Source: Hypericum androsaemum (lineage: Eukaryota; Streptophyta; Magnoliopsida; Malpighiales; Hypericaceae). From it: DNA of 64,000 nucleotides. Where the stretch lies: positions 13,623,001 through 13,687,000 of the forward strand of contig OZ023192.1 in NCBI GenBank assembly GCA_963995505.1, read 5' to 3'. This document shows positions 10,731 through 23,415 of the stretch, in pieces; position 1 is the stretch's first letter, and each line of letters starts with the position of its first letter. The position numbers were made by a program, and so were the translations under genes. The notes under the pieces are model-generated. The model was given only the letters and a program-made list of their open reading frames with translations, was not told where the DNA came from and searched no databases.

Positions 10731-11069
10731 CCAAAAACAAAGAGAAGAAACAGTTTTGTGGGGTTTTTTTTTTTAAATTCGTAGTGTTGGAATTGAATGA
10801 AAATTCAATGCAAATACCCAAGATGGAAGGCCCAAAGTGAGAGACCCAAGATGGGAATGGGAAAGGGCATTACTTCATCGGAAAATGCAATAAAGTTTTC
10901 CAAAAACAAAGAGAAGAAACAGTTTTGTGGGATTTTTTTTTTAATTCGTAGTGTTGGAATTGAATAAAAATTTAATGCAAATACCCAAGATGGAAGGCCC
11001 AAAGTGAGAGACCCAAGATGGGAATGGGAAAGGGCATTACCACATCAGAAAATGCAATAAAGTTTTCCA
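10731..11069. repeat. Two-copy tandem repeat, 169-bp unit
   Basis: CCAAAAACAAAGAGAAGAAA begins at 10731 and again at 10900, and the units run on in near identity (T-run, AAGATGGAAGGCCC, GAAAGGGCATTAC, AATGCAATAAAGTTTTCC). The few differences point to a recent duplication. Each unit includes a TGTTGGAATTG start, like the beginning of an LTR. Confidence 0.85.
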
Positions 11070-11125
11070 AGTTTATAAGGAGATGTTTCTTGTTAACTAG
11101 AAACTAAGTTAACCACCTGAAAAGG
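10957..11125 (+). repeat. LTR-like dispersed repeat, relative of the 1620-2045 copy
   Basis: From TGTTGGAATTG through GAAAGGGCATTACC, AGTTTATAAGGAGATGTTTC and AAGTTAACCACCTG this follows the minus-strand sequence at 1900-2045 in the same order. It is probably the 5' end of a truncated LTR, partly duplicated in the tandem repeat. Confidence 0.5.
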
Positions 11126-12269
11126 CAACTCGCACGTTCGTCGAAGGGACGTATTTTAAATTTTTTTTATATGCTAATGTTATTAAATTTAATTTGTGAA
11201 AGTTGAAGAATCAAAGCATCTTACAACTTCTCGCAGGTGAGTGAGTATGAGATTTATGGTATTATATTCTGGGTGGATAAAGAGCATGTTTTTGTGGCCC
11301 ATTTGGAAATTGAACCCATTAGAGATTGTAAAATTGATAAATCGTTAGATATACCAAATCATTAGTGTGTGAACAGACTGACTGTACAAGAATGTTACCT
11401 GAAAATTTATAAATTTTTGGAAAACTGTGGGATTGCTGAGAGGACCAAACTGAAATGTTCCCCAATTGGAGTGTGCATAGAAGAGCCAAGGAAAGGCGTA
11501 TTTACGTACTGCCTATAGTGTCTAAATCATAGAGAGCTCAATTGCTGATCTGGATCCGGATCCGGATCCATCGAGTCTCGTACTTTAAGAAGATCCAAAA
11601 TTCAGATTTACTGAATCCCAAATGTGATGCATATTACATGTTTAGCTTTAACATGTTAATTTATAAAATTTGGACAATGGTCTGATAAAAAATATCAAAA
11701 AATGTCCAACAACAAAACATGAGCATGTTAAGATTTGCTAATGAATGCCACAAATGAAATTGAAATCCAAGATTTAACCAAACATAGCATTAGTCTTGTG
11801 TATTTGGATGATCTGCGGGAAGTTAGCTTAGCTGATATATCCGTACAGTTTTTCCATCTCGTTAATGAATAAAGATAATGGGGCCCGCACAACTTAATTT
11901 AAATGGAGTCTCCATTGCCCGCCTTTTGCCCCTTGTTTGTACAAAAAAAAAACCAGTATGCTACTGAATCTGCTTGAAGTTAAAAGTGTCCGCTCACAAT
12001 AACATGGAAGAGACAAGACAGGAGTTAGGAGCAAACTCAGAAACTGTACAGACACTTACAAATGTACCTAGATACAATTTATGGACTATGTCGCATCATT
12101 AACTATCTCAACTTCACCAACAACCCCGCAATAGCAGAGGTTGGATCCCTCTAGAGAGAAGTGGGAAGAATGCACTGGAATACTTACCGGGTCAACTAAT
12201 CTAGTGCCAAAGAGAACCCACGACCGAGATATTCAACCAGAGACGGCATTTGAAGCTGTACTTTGTCGT
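11126..12269. other. Intergenic, no gene seen
   Basis: AT-rich sequence plus the 3' region of the RING gene. A short GGATCC-rich block (near 11550) and a fragment of a dispersed GTCAACTAATCT repeat (near 12190) are present. Nothing coding is supported. Confidence 0.5.
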
Positions 12270-14587
12270 CTATCGTAGATGGGAATCATAAGGGTCGAAG
12301 AGGTCATCAGGGATGACGAGAGGCAACTTATCTATGTACAAGAACAGCCTTTTGAGATTCTCTCTGGTTACAGTTGCCATGTCGACTATGTCCCGGTTGT
12401 CAGTGAGAACCCACAGGTCACTGGAGTTAACTCTCTTCAGACTATCACGGCAGAAGGGGCATGACTGTGATCTTGATCGCCTGCAAATTCGAGTACAGAA
12501 GTCTGTAACTTGAAACTTCAATCCACCAAGCTAAAATGTGAAAGTAAATGGACAACAATCTAACCATCCTCCAAGGAAAAAACAATCCACAAAAGAGCAT
12601 CCGTGGACTGGCAAACAATACCCGACTTTAAGCCGGCAAAGGATAATCAAAGATGATGTAAACAACACAGAAGCCCCCGTGAGACGAGAAAAACTAAGGT
12701 TATGCTTTAGGAGGTAAATCCAGAAAAATTGAAGCCAACCAAAAGACAAACCAAGCACAAGGATGAAGTATAATAAGCCAACCAACCAACCCTAGTTATT
12801 CTGCCTGCCCATGGATGCTTATGATCTTTATGAGATTCAAGGCCTCATTGACAAAAGAACTACTAAGAGTCAAGACAATTGCTGGTGGGACGATTAAGCC
12901 TAGTCCAAGCATTCACCCAATAGTAACGTATTTGAAAACAACAAACTGCAGAAGAATGAAATTGTCCTTCGTCTTTCAAGGATCGAATAAAGAGGGACGG
13001 AGACGGGGAAAGGAGGGAGGACAAAGAAAGAGGGAGAGGGAGAGGGAGAGGGAGAAAAAGAAACTACCATTCACGGTAACACTTTAAGCACATGGCATGG
13101 CCGCAGTTAGGTAGTACAACCTTGCTGTTCATCTCCATGCATATTTCACATTCCCCTTGTCTTTCAATATCAATATATGTTGACTGTCTGAGTTCCTGTT
13201 CGTCCCTTCTCCGATGCTGCTCCATGCAAACTGCTTTCTGTTTCTTATCTTCAGTGTCTGTGACCCCTCTTTGAAGTTGCTTTAGAGAAGGATAAATAAC
13301 AGCTGCTCCAGAAAAACGCGAGAGTATAAGATGGCGAAGCTTTTGGAAGCAAATAAGCGAGCGGAATGTTTCAGGTATTGAATGTGCTACCATAGAACTC
13401 CCTGATGCTTGCTTTTCTCTCATGAGTCGACATGGTAGTCGTGCCATCAACATAAACCTACAAGGTGGTAGAAACTAGATTTTCAGCCGTCACTTGCAAA
13501 GTCTAGAATTGAATTCACCAAATCCATGAGATATTTTCGGAATAAAACAAAGGCCCAAAAAACTACCTTATAAATTAGAATCCTCAACAGACCAAGCGCA
13601 CCAGCAAAGTGGCAATCTGTCCACTGCACCAGGAATAAGAACAAATGTGCACATGGACTGTATGACATTCTCATCTGGAGACAAGCGCCATCATATTCCC
13701 TCGAAAAATCTGAAGCCCTGCATCTCACAGCGGAAAACAAGAATTCCAAAAACAGGGAAAGAGAGAAAATCTTCACATTATTACTAACCGATCAAACTAG
13801 AAGCAATTTCGAATCGCGACAGATCAGTATTCCAACACATATAACATGCACATCTCTTTGCTAATAGCATGCTAGGCATATGAAAAATGATTCCATTCTA
13901 AGACATCACAGACGAGAACTCACTATTCGAAAACAAGCTAGCAGAGCACTTTGCAAGTGCACCTGTTCTCCCAATAAAATAAAGTTTTACCACTAACCCA
14001 AGATAGAAGATGAAGATCCACAACTAGCAAATGCTGGATAACAAAAAATTTAAGGACATACATCCAGATAAGATTGATTAAACCATGAGAACACCTTGTT
14101 GACCATTTAGCTGCAGAAACTCCAAGATCAACGAAAGGAAGACCACACCATCATAAAACAGAAAACCAGTAGAGAACCTAACACTTGACAATTGGTAGGA
14201 AACAACAACCATGTGCAAAAAAAGTGTTTATCCCAGTAAGAATGACACCAAAGAACACACACCAATGTTCTTCTTAGTACAGCCAAAAGGGACACCAAAG
14301 CATATACATTACACATCATAAACCCAAATAAACAAAAACGACCCAGAAGCTACCATCACACAACGCATAAATCAAAAGAACTTCGGGCACTAAAGACCCA
14401 AAGAACCAACTTTTTTACCAAAAAGGCCACAACTTTGTGTAAACAGAAGCAGAGAACAATTTAAACAGAGGAGAGAAAAAAAGAAACCGAACACATACAG
14501 GGTATTTGCGTGCTGGATATCAGCTTCGAGCACTTTAAGTGAGTCCTTAAAGGACTTCCCCACAGAGACACCTCCTCCCATGTACAT
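12270..14587 (-). CDS. AIRP2-like: RING-type E3 ubiquitin ligase, AIRP2-like
   Basis: Exons (minus): 14499-14587, 13567-13717, 13391-13457, 13068-13302, 12270-12480; 250 aa with all phases closed. The N-terminal half follows the AIRP2 family: GKSFKDSLKVLEADIQHANT, REYDGACLQMRMSYSPCAH, and RGVTDTEDKKQKAVC. The C3HC4 RING at residues 154-191 has all eight ligands (C154, C157, C169, H171, C174, C177, C188, C191), so E2 binding should be intact. In Arabidopsis, AIRP2 is a cytosolic positive regulator of ABA responses that ubiquitinates its targets; the same role here is inferred. The RING is split by an intron inside Trp181. Start: Met at 14587 or, three codons in, 14581; an in-frame extension to 14650 is open but unlike the family. 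Confidence 0.9.
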
Positions 14588-17558
14588 CTTCTTCCACCTT
14601 AAAAAAAACCCTAAAAAGAAAACAGCTCCTGAGCCCCTAAAGAACCTCAAAATTCAACCAACCCACCAAGAACCCTAATTTCTGACACCTACCCTCAACA
14701 CCCAAGTCCCAAAACCCCCACTTTACCATAAAGTTTCTATCTTTTTGGTATTTGCAATATAATAATGGGGAACGTGTGCTATCTATCCTCTTCTCGAGAA
14801 GGACGAGGAGCTTCAATGGGTAGCACACGTGGACTCCCCCACTCTTTCTCTCTCTGGTAGAGGTCGTTGTCTGTATCGATGATGTTTTTTGTCCGAGCGG
14901 AAGTTTTGATGAGTGGGGTTGAAAATGGCAGGCGACTTGTCTCCTTATCCATTTTGTGTGCTGAGCTGGCACTTGTTTTTAGGAAAAAGTATACTTGGAT
15001 ACCTTACGTAATATTTTGTAGTTTTAAAACGTATCAAATTATTTAGACGCACTGGTAGTTGCCCGGAGTCTGCCCATCAAAACGATGTCGTTTTGACAGT
15101 GACGAACATGCCCACATCTTCGAGTGAACATGGCTGGTGGGTGACTAAAATATCAAAACAAACTATGATTCTTTGTCATTTCAAAAAACATCTTCTTCTC
15201 CAACCTCGTCACCTCCACAACTTCTTACCCAAGTCAAGATCTTCAACCCCTAGTTGCGAAACCAAAAACTCAGATACCTATATCATCTCAAACCATAAAA
15301 ATCCAATCATTATACCTTTTAACCCATTATAAAAATTCAGTCAGAGACCAGACTTGGAACAAGGAACTGATGCACGCTTAGCAGAGAACGAGAATAATTT
15401 AATCAAAAGGTTCAAACATCTGTTCGAAGAGAACAGTCATGTAACTTATCTCGCCGACGACCCCGCCGGGAAGGACGACAAAAGGACATGGCCGCCTCCC
15501 GTGCCTCTCTGGGCGACCGGACGACAGCGATGAAGGCCATGGATGCCCTCACGGAGCGACTCGTCGATTTCTATCTCCTCTCTCTCTCTCTCTTTCTAGA
15601 AGGAAACAACATCGACGCCTTGCCTTTGGATTCTATAATGAGAGGAGCTTTAGATTGGGATGACTACGGGTTTTATTTTGGGGCAATCCGAAAGTTGTGA
15701 AAAAATTGTGAGACTATTTTGGAACTTTTTTCATTACCATGTGGATTCTATATTTGTAGTTGGCATACCAGGTCATTAAAAAAATCTTACGTGTCGGGAA
15801 AGATGGCCGGACAGTCCAATGTGGATTCTATATTTGTAGTTGGCATAAACAATATGGTATTATGTGATTTTCTGTGATACCAGATGTGTATTTTTTCCTT
15901 TGAAATTTTAAAAGTATCATTATCTTATTGTTTTAAAATTTTTAACTAGATACCAAATCTGCTAATTTTAATTACTTTAGCTATTTGTGTCATGTCACGT
16001 GATTAATTTTATTAGCGTGACATGCTTATATCATTAATTTGTATACACGCAAGCATGACATTTTATTAACTTGAGAGAGAAATTAGACAAAACTTGTAGC
16101 ACTCATATTCAAATCTGGACTCTGAAGAGGTTAATGGTCTCCAGATCAAGGGTCAACAGTATGTCGCAAATAAAATTAGTGATGTGGCATGATATACCGA
16201 TAAAATTAATAAACATTACAGACGAGATAAATTAAGTAACTGAAATTAGCGAGTGTTATTTGATTGCCAATTATATAAAATCTCTTTCACTTGATGAAAG
16301 AATTTAGAACTACAAAGAATTAATGTGTCAAGTACTAGACCACAAGGTGGTGGAATAGACTGTAACCAATTTTTAATTGAAAATGTTCTCATAGAACCAT
16401 ATGGCATAACAATTATCTATCATGTGATTGAAAATCCATCAATTACATATTCGATATTTTACTTTTTGACACTTGGGAAGCCTTCCTCGGCTGCTCGACC
16501 ATGAATGGCACCTCCATTTTTTGTTCATGTATACCAATTTTTTTATATAAAAATAATCTCATTTTCTTCCTCTCTTCCCAAGGGTCTCACCCCCGACAAA
16601 ATACTCCACGGGCCTTAAGAAGCGCTCACCCGAGGAAATGCAGCTCAACCGCCTCGACCGTGGCTTCTCCAACTACGGTCAGGGCGGGCCTCGCTGCGGA
16701 GAGATGGTACGGGGCATTCAACAATGAGCAACGAGCCCCTTTAAGGCTTCAAATTATGATATGTCCTCGCGGATGGAAGGTAGGAAGATTTTTTTCTCTG
16801 ATTTTTTTTAGATAGGGTTTTGACGAGTCCATGATCACAACCTTATACACGTCATATGTAAGGGTAGATTTCAAAGGGGGATTAAGTTGGGCATTACTGG
16901 GTAGTTGTTTGCTTTGCAACTAATTGTAATTTGGACACTGTTGCTTAGCCATGCTTCTCTGGTCACACATGCTTTTCAATTTTTGACAAAATCTTGTTAC
17001 TAATTATCAGTAAGTAGAAAAATAAGTGAATTTAACTTGATAATATGATTGTGTTGAGTATTTTGGGTCGTCGCCACCTAGAAATTAAAAATTATGGATG
17101 AGGAATCATTACATAAAGTGAGTACAGACTCTGTGATGATAAAAATAGTGAAGCTATTAATAATGTTTAGCCTTATCCATGTTGGCATTTTTTTTAAAGA
17201 TTGGTGGTGTTATTGGATTTAAAACATAGTGCTCTTGTGTTGGGTTTTTTGCATTCCTAGAGTTTGCAGATGTGGTGTTTAATATGGTTTTAAGCTTGAA
17301 CCGGTTATCTTAAAATTTGTTCGGTAGAAAGAATTTCCTAGAGACAGAGATGCACAAGGGCCCAATGGCCTCAGAAAATCTTCATTTTTCTTTAGATAAC
17401 ATTGACATAATATAGATCGGGAATCCATTATAATTTATCATTAGTAACGTTTGCCTAAATAAGTTATTAGGCAACTGATTTAAGACATCGTGGTAAAAAA
17501 AAACAGAATTAATCTAACAAGTAAAAGATTCGGAGACAAATGGTGCGGAGGCAAAGAC
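14588..17558. other. Long intergenic stretch of decayed repeats, no intact gene
   Basis: Contains the promoter side of the RING gene, an ACGATGTCGTTTTG-type repeated motif near 15060, a short direct repeat (15739-15847) and scattered open frames at 15093-15332, 15488-15700 and 16501-16815. The 16560-16780 block is GC-richer and open in two frames (one reads KKRSPEEMQLNRLDRGFSN) but stops at a TGA, and I do not recognise it. It could be a relic of a gene or transposon. Confidence 0.4.
15739..15847. repeat. 29-bp direct repeat pair
   Basis: ATGTGGATTCTATATTTGTA and the following nine bases occur at 15739-15767 and 15819-15847, identical, with an 80-bp period. Origin unknown. Confidence 0.8.
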
Positions 17559-17800
17559 TTATTCTCCTTTCTTGATGTTTGGATGGGATTGGTAGATGGA
17601 GGCATGTTCTGAAAGATTTGGTTCACCATTTATGCGGTCATGTTGTGGTAGATTTGGTTTCTTAAAAATCGAAAGATCTTCCAGAAAGGTCAAAGTGATC
17701 ATCAACTTCTTGTACAGTTGATCTTCTGATAGATTCAAGAGTGGCTTATATAGTCTAATTCGGTGAACGATCTCGCGGGTCAAGATAGCTTCTTCGTTTA
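17559..17800 (-). other. Orphan exon-like open frame, unidentified
   Basis: On the minus strand TTTTTGTTTCAG is followed by an open frame of about 80 codons reading VNEEAILTREIVHRIRLYKP and later FLEDLSIFKKPNL, ending at a stop at 17559. It looks like a terminal exon with a good acceptor, but no upstream exon was found and I do not recognise the family. It may be a gene relic carried by the retroelement debris around it. Confidence 0.3.
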
Positions 17801-17943
17801 CTGAAACAAAAAAAATGTAGGTGACTTGATTATAGATAAATATAATTTTTTTGGTATTTACGTATTTATTGCTCAAAATTTTAATTTTAATATTTTTGAA
17901 GAAAAAAATATAAATAATTTTTATATAATATAATCTCTCCAAA

Positions 17944-18140
17944 ATGATATATTTTTCTTATCTCAATAATATAACTGTAGCTTTGTTGGGTAAACAGGCG
18001 TGGAAAATCCTTAACTCCCCTCATTTGCTTGGAGCTAAAGATTTTGAAAAGCATTTACTTCCCAAATGTCTCCTTTTTGCAGGCTCGAGTGACAGATCTT
18101 CCTCGTGGATGTGGAAGAGTATCTTCGCATGCAAAGAGTT
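17944..18140 (+). mobile_element. LINE (L1-type) fragment, region after reverse transcriptase
   Basis: The plus strand reads NITVALLGKQAWKILNSP, then FEKHLLPKCLLFA and SSWMWKSIFACKE. This matches the 'LLGKQ-W-LL...K-YFP...SW-W-SI' block that follows the RT domain in plant L1-like elements. Only this piece is left. It ends where the poly-A end of another element begins. Confidence 0.7.
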
Positions 18141-19450
18141 TTTTTTTAGGTATAAAGTGGCGCGAAGCCTATATTAAAATACGAATTACATACATAAGAC
18201 AAGAAAACAAAACAGAAAAACAGACACAAGAAAAGGAGACCAAGCGGAAAACGATAGCCAGTCCGATGACAGAAAGATGGCACAAGGGGGAGCGATGGGC
18301 AGTCGAATAGAGCACAAAGGCCGACGACCGGGGTGGAGTTCTGCCGAAGCAAGCTTCGGCTAACAACCTCAAGACAACGTCAAGAGGGCATCTGAATGCA
18401 TTACACTCAGATGAGAGCCAAGGTCGACGTAAATTGACCAAGACAAAGTTCTCCATCCGCAACCATCGAACAAGCAACGAAATTCGAAAGGAAACCAGAA
18501 CAGACGAAAGACAATCCAAGCAAAAGCAAAAAACAAAAGAACAAAAGCAAGACGTAGCCACTAAACAAGTGTGGCCCGAGAGCAGCTGCGAACACACAGA
18601 GACCGAATCAACCGAAAGCAACAAAGACAGAAAATAAATAATTAAAAAGTGGAAAATAAATAACAAAGAACCAACCAGGGAGGAGATTGGACTCGACCAT
18701 CCTCCCCGGGGACCGTCAGGGACCTCAAGAAAGCCCAGCCGATTAGGTCAGGCCAAGCGAAGTTGTGGCAGCTGGCGACGGGGACGAAGATGGTGGGGGC
18801 AACAGCTAGCGGACGACGGGGAAAGAGACGTCGGTGAGGCAAGGTCTGTCTCTGTGACGACGGATCTGGGCTGGACGGATCTGGGTTGATCTGGTGAGGT
18901 CGGCGAAGGAGCTGGACGTATCGGAGGAGGAGGAGGAGGAGGAGGAGGAGCGGGGAGGATCGGAGGAGGCTGGGCGGTGGAGGAGGAGTTGGACAGATCG
19001 GAGGAGGCGCCGGGCTAAGCGAAGGAGGAGATGGGCAGAGGAAGAGGAGCAGGTGGGGCGAAGGAGGAGCTGGGAGGAGCTGGGCGGAGGAGGTGAAGGG
19101 ACGGCGAGCGGACCAGGGAAGGAGGCGGCACAAGGAGGATCGGACAGGGATGGAGGCGACAAACGGGAAGTTTTTGTGAAAAAACCTACAAAAGCTCCAC
19201 TAGGGAGAGAGAAGCTCCACTCTTTTTTTTGTTTGTTAGAAGGGAGAGAAAACCAACTAGCTTTTAGAACCATAAAAACTTGGCAGTTCTTAAGGACGAC
19301 AACTTGTGGAAGCTGGGAAATGGCAAGTCTATTGACGTTGTGAACGAAGTCGTATCCAATTGGCAACGTCTTCCCCCTTCGGAGCTAAGCTCCCTCTTGT
19401 ACCAAGATTTCCCAAGTTGAGCAGATTTATATACGTGGTATTTCATTCTC
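18141..19450 (-). mobile_element. Possible non-autonomous poly-A retroelement, minus strand
   Basis: Read on the minus strand: a CT- and GC-rich first half (18760-19140, CCTCCTCC-like), a T-rich second half, then TTTAATATAGGCTTCGCGCC and a terminal A9 run at 18141-18149. The arrangement (CT-rich leader, no RT, T-rich 3' part, poly-A) suggests a deleted LINE or other retroelement inserted into the LINE fragment. I found no target-site duplication, and the 5' boundary is a guess. The open frames here (165 and 186 aa) follow base composition, not domains. Confidence 0.35.
18910..19130. repeat. Purine-rich GGAGGA low-complexity tract
   Basis: Plus-strand GGAGGAGGA runs interspersed with GCTGGG and GGATCGG units. 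They cause long open frames on both strands that should not be read as genes. Confidence 0.8.
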
Positions 19451-20026
19451 CAAAAAAAAAAATAGCTTCTTCGTTTGGACTCTTCTGTCTCTTTCACTTC
19501 TTTAGATTGAGTTTGCAATGAGCTTTGTTTTATTGCACACTTAAATCTGTTCTTGTGTTCTGGGGTAGGGGTCTTCCATTTGTGGGGTTTGTATTCGGTT
19601 GTATTATCTTGTACGGCAGTTCTTAGAAGTAGGTCGTCTTAGGGCCCTTATATAAATTACTTAGTTTATTAATAATACCTTAACTTATATATTTTTTTTA
19701 ACGGAGCCAACGAACACTTTTCTATAAAAGGCGTAAATTTAATAAATTGACGAAATTCAGGAAAAAATTTCCGTCAAAATTTACTTGTAAAAATGATAAG
19801 ATGAAAATTTGAATATTTAGAACCATATAGTTCAAATTGAGAATTATTAGAATCTAAGGTTATAAATGTAATTTAATAATAAACGTGCTAGATTTTTCGG
19901 TTTAATCCATCTAATATCCGAATCTACTATCAATAATCTTGCTAGATGCTGCAGCTACCTACTACCATGGAAGCCTTGGGCTTCCTCTGATCTTCCCTTT
20001 CTAATTGAGCAAAAATTATAAAAGAA
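19451..20026. other. Upstream region of the TPR gene
   Basis: AT-rich promoter region with no other gene. A GAGCAAAAATTATAAAAG segment (20007-20024) lies just ahead of the ATG. Confidence 0.45.
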
Positions 20027-22509
20027 ATGAAGGAATTAATCACACACAACCCAATTAACATCTCCAACCCTAATTTCCCTTCTCCTCCAATTTTCCACTT
20101 CCACTTCCCATCCCTCCCCCGAAATTCCCTCCGCGTCCGCCACGTGGCAGGTCCCCTCTCTCCCCCTCCCAGAAAATGTACTAGTCCCCGCTCCCTCCCC
20201 GCCGGTTGCGGTGGGTGGGACGAGCTGGTCCCCGTCGGCGAAGGGGAATCGGCCGACCAGCGCGAGTCAACTCGGGACTTCCTCGTTTCCCTCGGAATCT
20301 ACGATAAAAGGCTCGCCTTTTCGTTTCTCCTGGGAACAATCGCAGCGTTCTCCGTTCACAGGGTTAGGGTTTCTTCTATTGTTGTGTTTCCGGGTTGTGT
20401 TTTGGTCTTCGCGATCGGGTTCGTTTGCGGGTTCTTTCGTGGAGGGAGTTTCGATGTAAAAAAGGACGAGACTTCGAGGGTTTATAGGGAGAATTTGAAG
20501 GGGTTGTTGGGGTTTTTTGATGGGTTCGATGCCAAAGCCGAGGCCTTTAGGGGTGATGTACGGAACGCCATTGATAGGAGAGAGATTGGGCTGGTTGATT
20601 TGGAGAATTACGTTGGTGTTATCGAATCGATGAAGTTGTTAGCTTCGGATGCGAGGAACGCTTTAGAGGGGAGTGTTCATAGTTCAGGAAATCAGAAGTT
20701 GCCGTGTGGTAAAAAGAATGTGGTTGGTGGGGTAGGAGTTGGATTTTTTCGGGGAAGTTCAGTTGGTTCGAAGACTCGTAAGGTCGTGAAGGAGAAAGAG
20801 ACTGTTAAACAAGGGAGAGTGGTTGGTGTGGTAGATGATCAATCTGGTGGCAATGGGCAAGGTCCAGGTAAAGGATGCTATTTTGGTTCTGTGGCTGGTG
20901 AAAAGGAAGCTAGCCGTTCGAGGATTTCTCAGACTACTGGGTATAATTATGTATCGGATTGGGAGAGGGACAGAAGATATGGAAGGGCTCCTGGGAATGG
21001 GCGTATTAATCACAGGGAGGCGGATAGGATTACAACTAAATTTAGTCACAGTGAAGAGTATTCTTACCAGAATGATAAGATTCTATTTACGGATGATGAT
21101 TATCTATCTTGGAAGATGGAGCGGAATGATGAAACTGAGACTGGGACATCCCATGATAGTCTGATTGATTCTGTGGATTTCTCTGTCAGTTCGGGACATC
21201 AAGAAACAGAATCTTCCTTCATAAAGGGGAACAAGTTTACTAATGCTTACAGCTCGTCTCACACAAGGATGATGATTGAAGAGGAAGCTTATCATTTTCA
21301 GTCTAGGAAAAGCAGAGAGAGCAGTGATGCGGTTTGGTTGGAAGATGAGTTTATGCCGGAGAATGAAGTCGGGTCATCTTCGTCAGTGGTTTCAGAAGAT
21401 GTTATGTTTGATAGGTATCTTACTGAAGCTAATAATCTTCTAAAGCAAGCCAAGGCTTGTATAGAAGGTCGTTGCAGTGAAGACCATGCTGAGGTCATAC
21501 TATACCTGTCTGCTGAGTTGCTTACCAAGGCCATCACCATGAGACCAATGAGCTTGTTGGCTGTTGGTCAATTGGGCAACACATTTCTTCTTCATGGAGA
21601 ACTCAAATTAAGAACCAGCCGTGAGTTGAGAACTATTCTTGTAAGAAGGGGTCCGTTATCTGCTGAGAAGCACAGAAGAATAGTAAAAGTTCTAGATGAT
21701 CAAGTGGTAACTAGGGATAAAATTGCATCTGCCCTTGTCAACACGTGTGAAGAGTGTGAAGAACTTCTTGTGGAGGCCGGCAGAAAATACAGATTTGCAC
21801 TCTCTATCGATGGGAATGATGTCAGAGCCTTGTACAATTGGGGTCTTGCGCTCTCCTTCCGTGCACAGTTGATTGCAGATATTGGACCGGTAAGCTGTCT
21901 GAAGATCTCTTAGTTTTTAAAACTGGCACTGATAAGCAGGCCCGGGTGGAGTCAGCTTGGTGTGATATTTTACTCGTATGAGCGTTGAGCTGAACATAAG
22001 TTAGAATGTCCAGTGATGGCTGATCTTTGACCTCATGATGTCTATCTGTCTCTGTTTTGTTTATAGGAAGCTGCTTTGGACGCGGACAAAGTGTTCTTGG
22101 CTGCAATTGATAAGTTCGACGCTATGATGTCCAAAGGCAATATTTATGCTCCAGACGGTAAGTTAATTTCCCTTGGAGACGGAAACTTCTCCTATCACTG
22201 GAACAGCTTAGCAAATAATTTGTGTTCTGCCATGCTTCTGTGCGAATGATGGCTGAAGAGCACTAAGGTTGAACTATGCTTGTACTGAGTTATAGCATTC
22301 TTGTGCAAATCTTTTCAGCCCTATATAGATGGGGTATGACACTGCAACAAAGATCCCGCTTGCGACCAGGCACTAGTAGAGAGAGGATGAAGTTGTTGCA
22401 GCAAGCTAAGAGACTTTACGAAGACGCACTAAGCATGGACAGAGACAATTCCCAAGTAAGAGGGGCCTTGCTATCATGTGCATCTGAGCTCAATTACAGG
22501 AACCTTTGA
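20027..22509 (+). CDS. Plastid-type TPR-domain membrane protein, function unknown
   Basis: Exons 20027-21889, 22067-22157, 22319-22509; 714 aa. The first 60 residues are rich in Ser, Pro, Arg and poor in acidic residues, consistent with a chloroplast transit peptide. Two hydrophobic stretches at about 97-111 and 115-137 suggest membrane anchoring. The middle (about 220-450) is polar, low in complexity and probably disordered. The C-terminal 250 residues are helical with TPR-like units (YRFALSIDGNDVRALYNWG, YEDALSMDRDNSQVRGALL). Plant TPR proteins of this build act as scaffolds in thylakoid or envelope complexes; a specific role is not visible. The three exons close in phase and the last ends NYRNL. 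The ATG was chosen as the first in the long open exon; one about 40 codons later would lose the transit-like part. Confidence 0.82.
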
Positions 22510-23199
22510 CTGGTCGTAGGCCAAGTGCACTCGCCAGTCTGCCCATTCGCCTCCTTCTAATCTCAAGATGCCTTGGAAGTCGACTCTTTCCAGGTTTGTC
22601 ATTGTAGCCAGCTCCATTCTAGCTAATGTTTACATAGGCATAGATTAATAAAATGAGCAAGAAAGCTCATTAACCAAGCTGTCAATGGGAAATCGTCTGT
22701 GTTTTTCGGTTTATACCGAACTGCTATCCAGATCAACTTGGCCGACTAATCGAGATTCGAGCCGGGTAAGTCGACTGATTGTCAATGTTGCTACCTAAAG
22801 CCAACGTAATAAGCACCTCCTATCGGTAATACAGGAAGGTCATAACTGTTTCTAGTTGATTCATTATCCAGCTGCATGGCTTTGCAGCCATTGAGGTATT
22901 AAATAAACTTGGTCTTGTTCTGAGAGAATTTCTTGCATGAACTTTTCCATGTTCAGGTTCTTGGAAATTCTTCTTAGTAGCTATTTTGCTGCAACTTTTG
23001 GTGCTTTCGCCAACTTTTTCGAAAGAGAGTGAAATGAACTGATGTCTTGGATTGACACAAAAACCGAAATTTCAATTATCCAATTGCAATCAGTAAGATG
23101 AACATGTTGAACTTAATTACAAATTACCATCACCATCATGAGTGTTCCAATTTAATATTGCCAGGCTAGATCCAAGATGTGTTCTGTTCCTTAATTCAT

Positions 23200-23415
23200 C
23201 CAGGATTTTTTTTCGCACAAGTAAATTTTTACACTGCAACTTTACGAATAAATTTTTACACTTTGTGAACGAACAGAACGAGGTCCACTGCAACCTTACG
23301 AGAAAATTTTTACACCTAATCCCGAGAATTATGTATCGCAGTGCTATCCTATATGATTTATTATATAGGGTTTCGACAAGGTCGACTGCAACCTTACGAG
23401 AGAATCTATTCTTTC
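23200..23415. repeat. Degenerate repeat with CTGCAACYTTACGA core
   Basis: CTGCAACTTTACGA, CTGCAACCTTACGA and again CTGCAACCTTACGA occur in a row, two of them followed by AATTTTTACAC. Three imperfect units, origin unknown. Confidence 0.6.

Noticed and set aside
18169..19366. Open frames of 149-186 codons on both strands
   Set aside because: They follow the GGAGGA/CTCCTCC and T-rich composition, overlap each other on opposite strands and contain no domain or splice logic.
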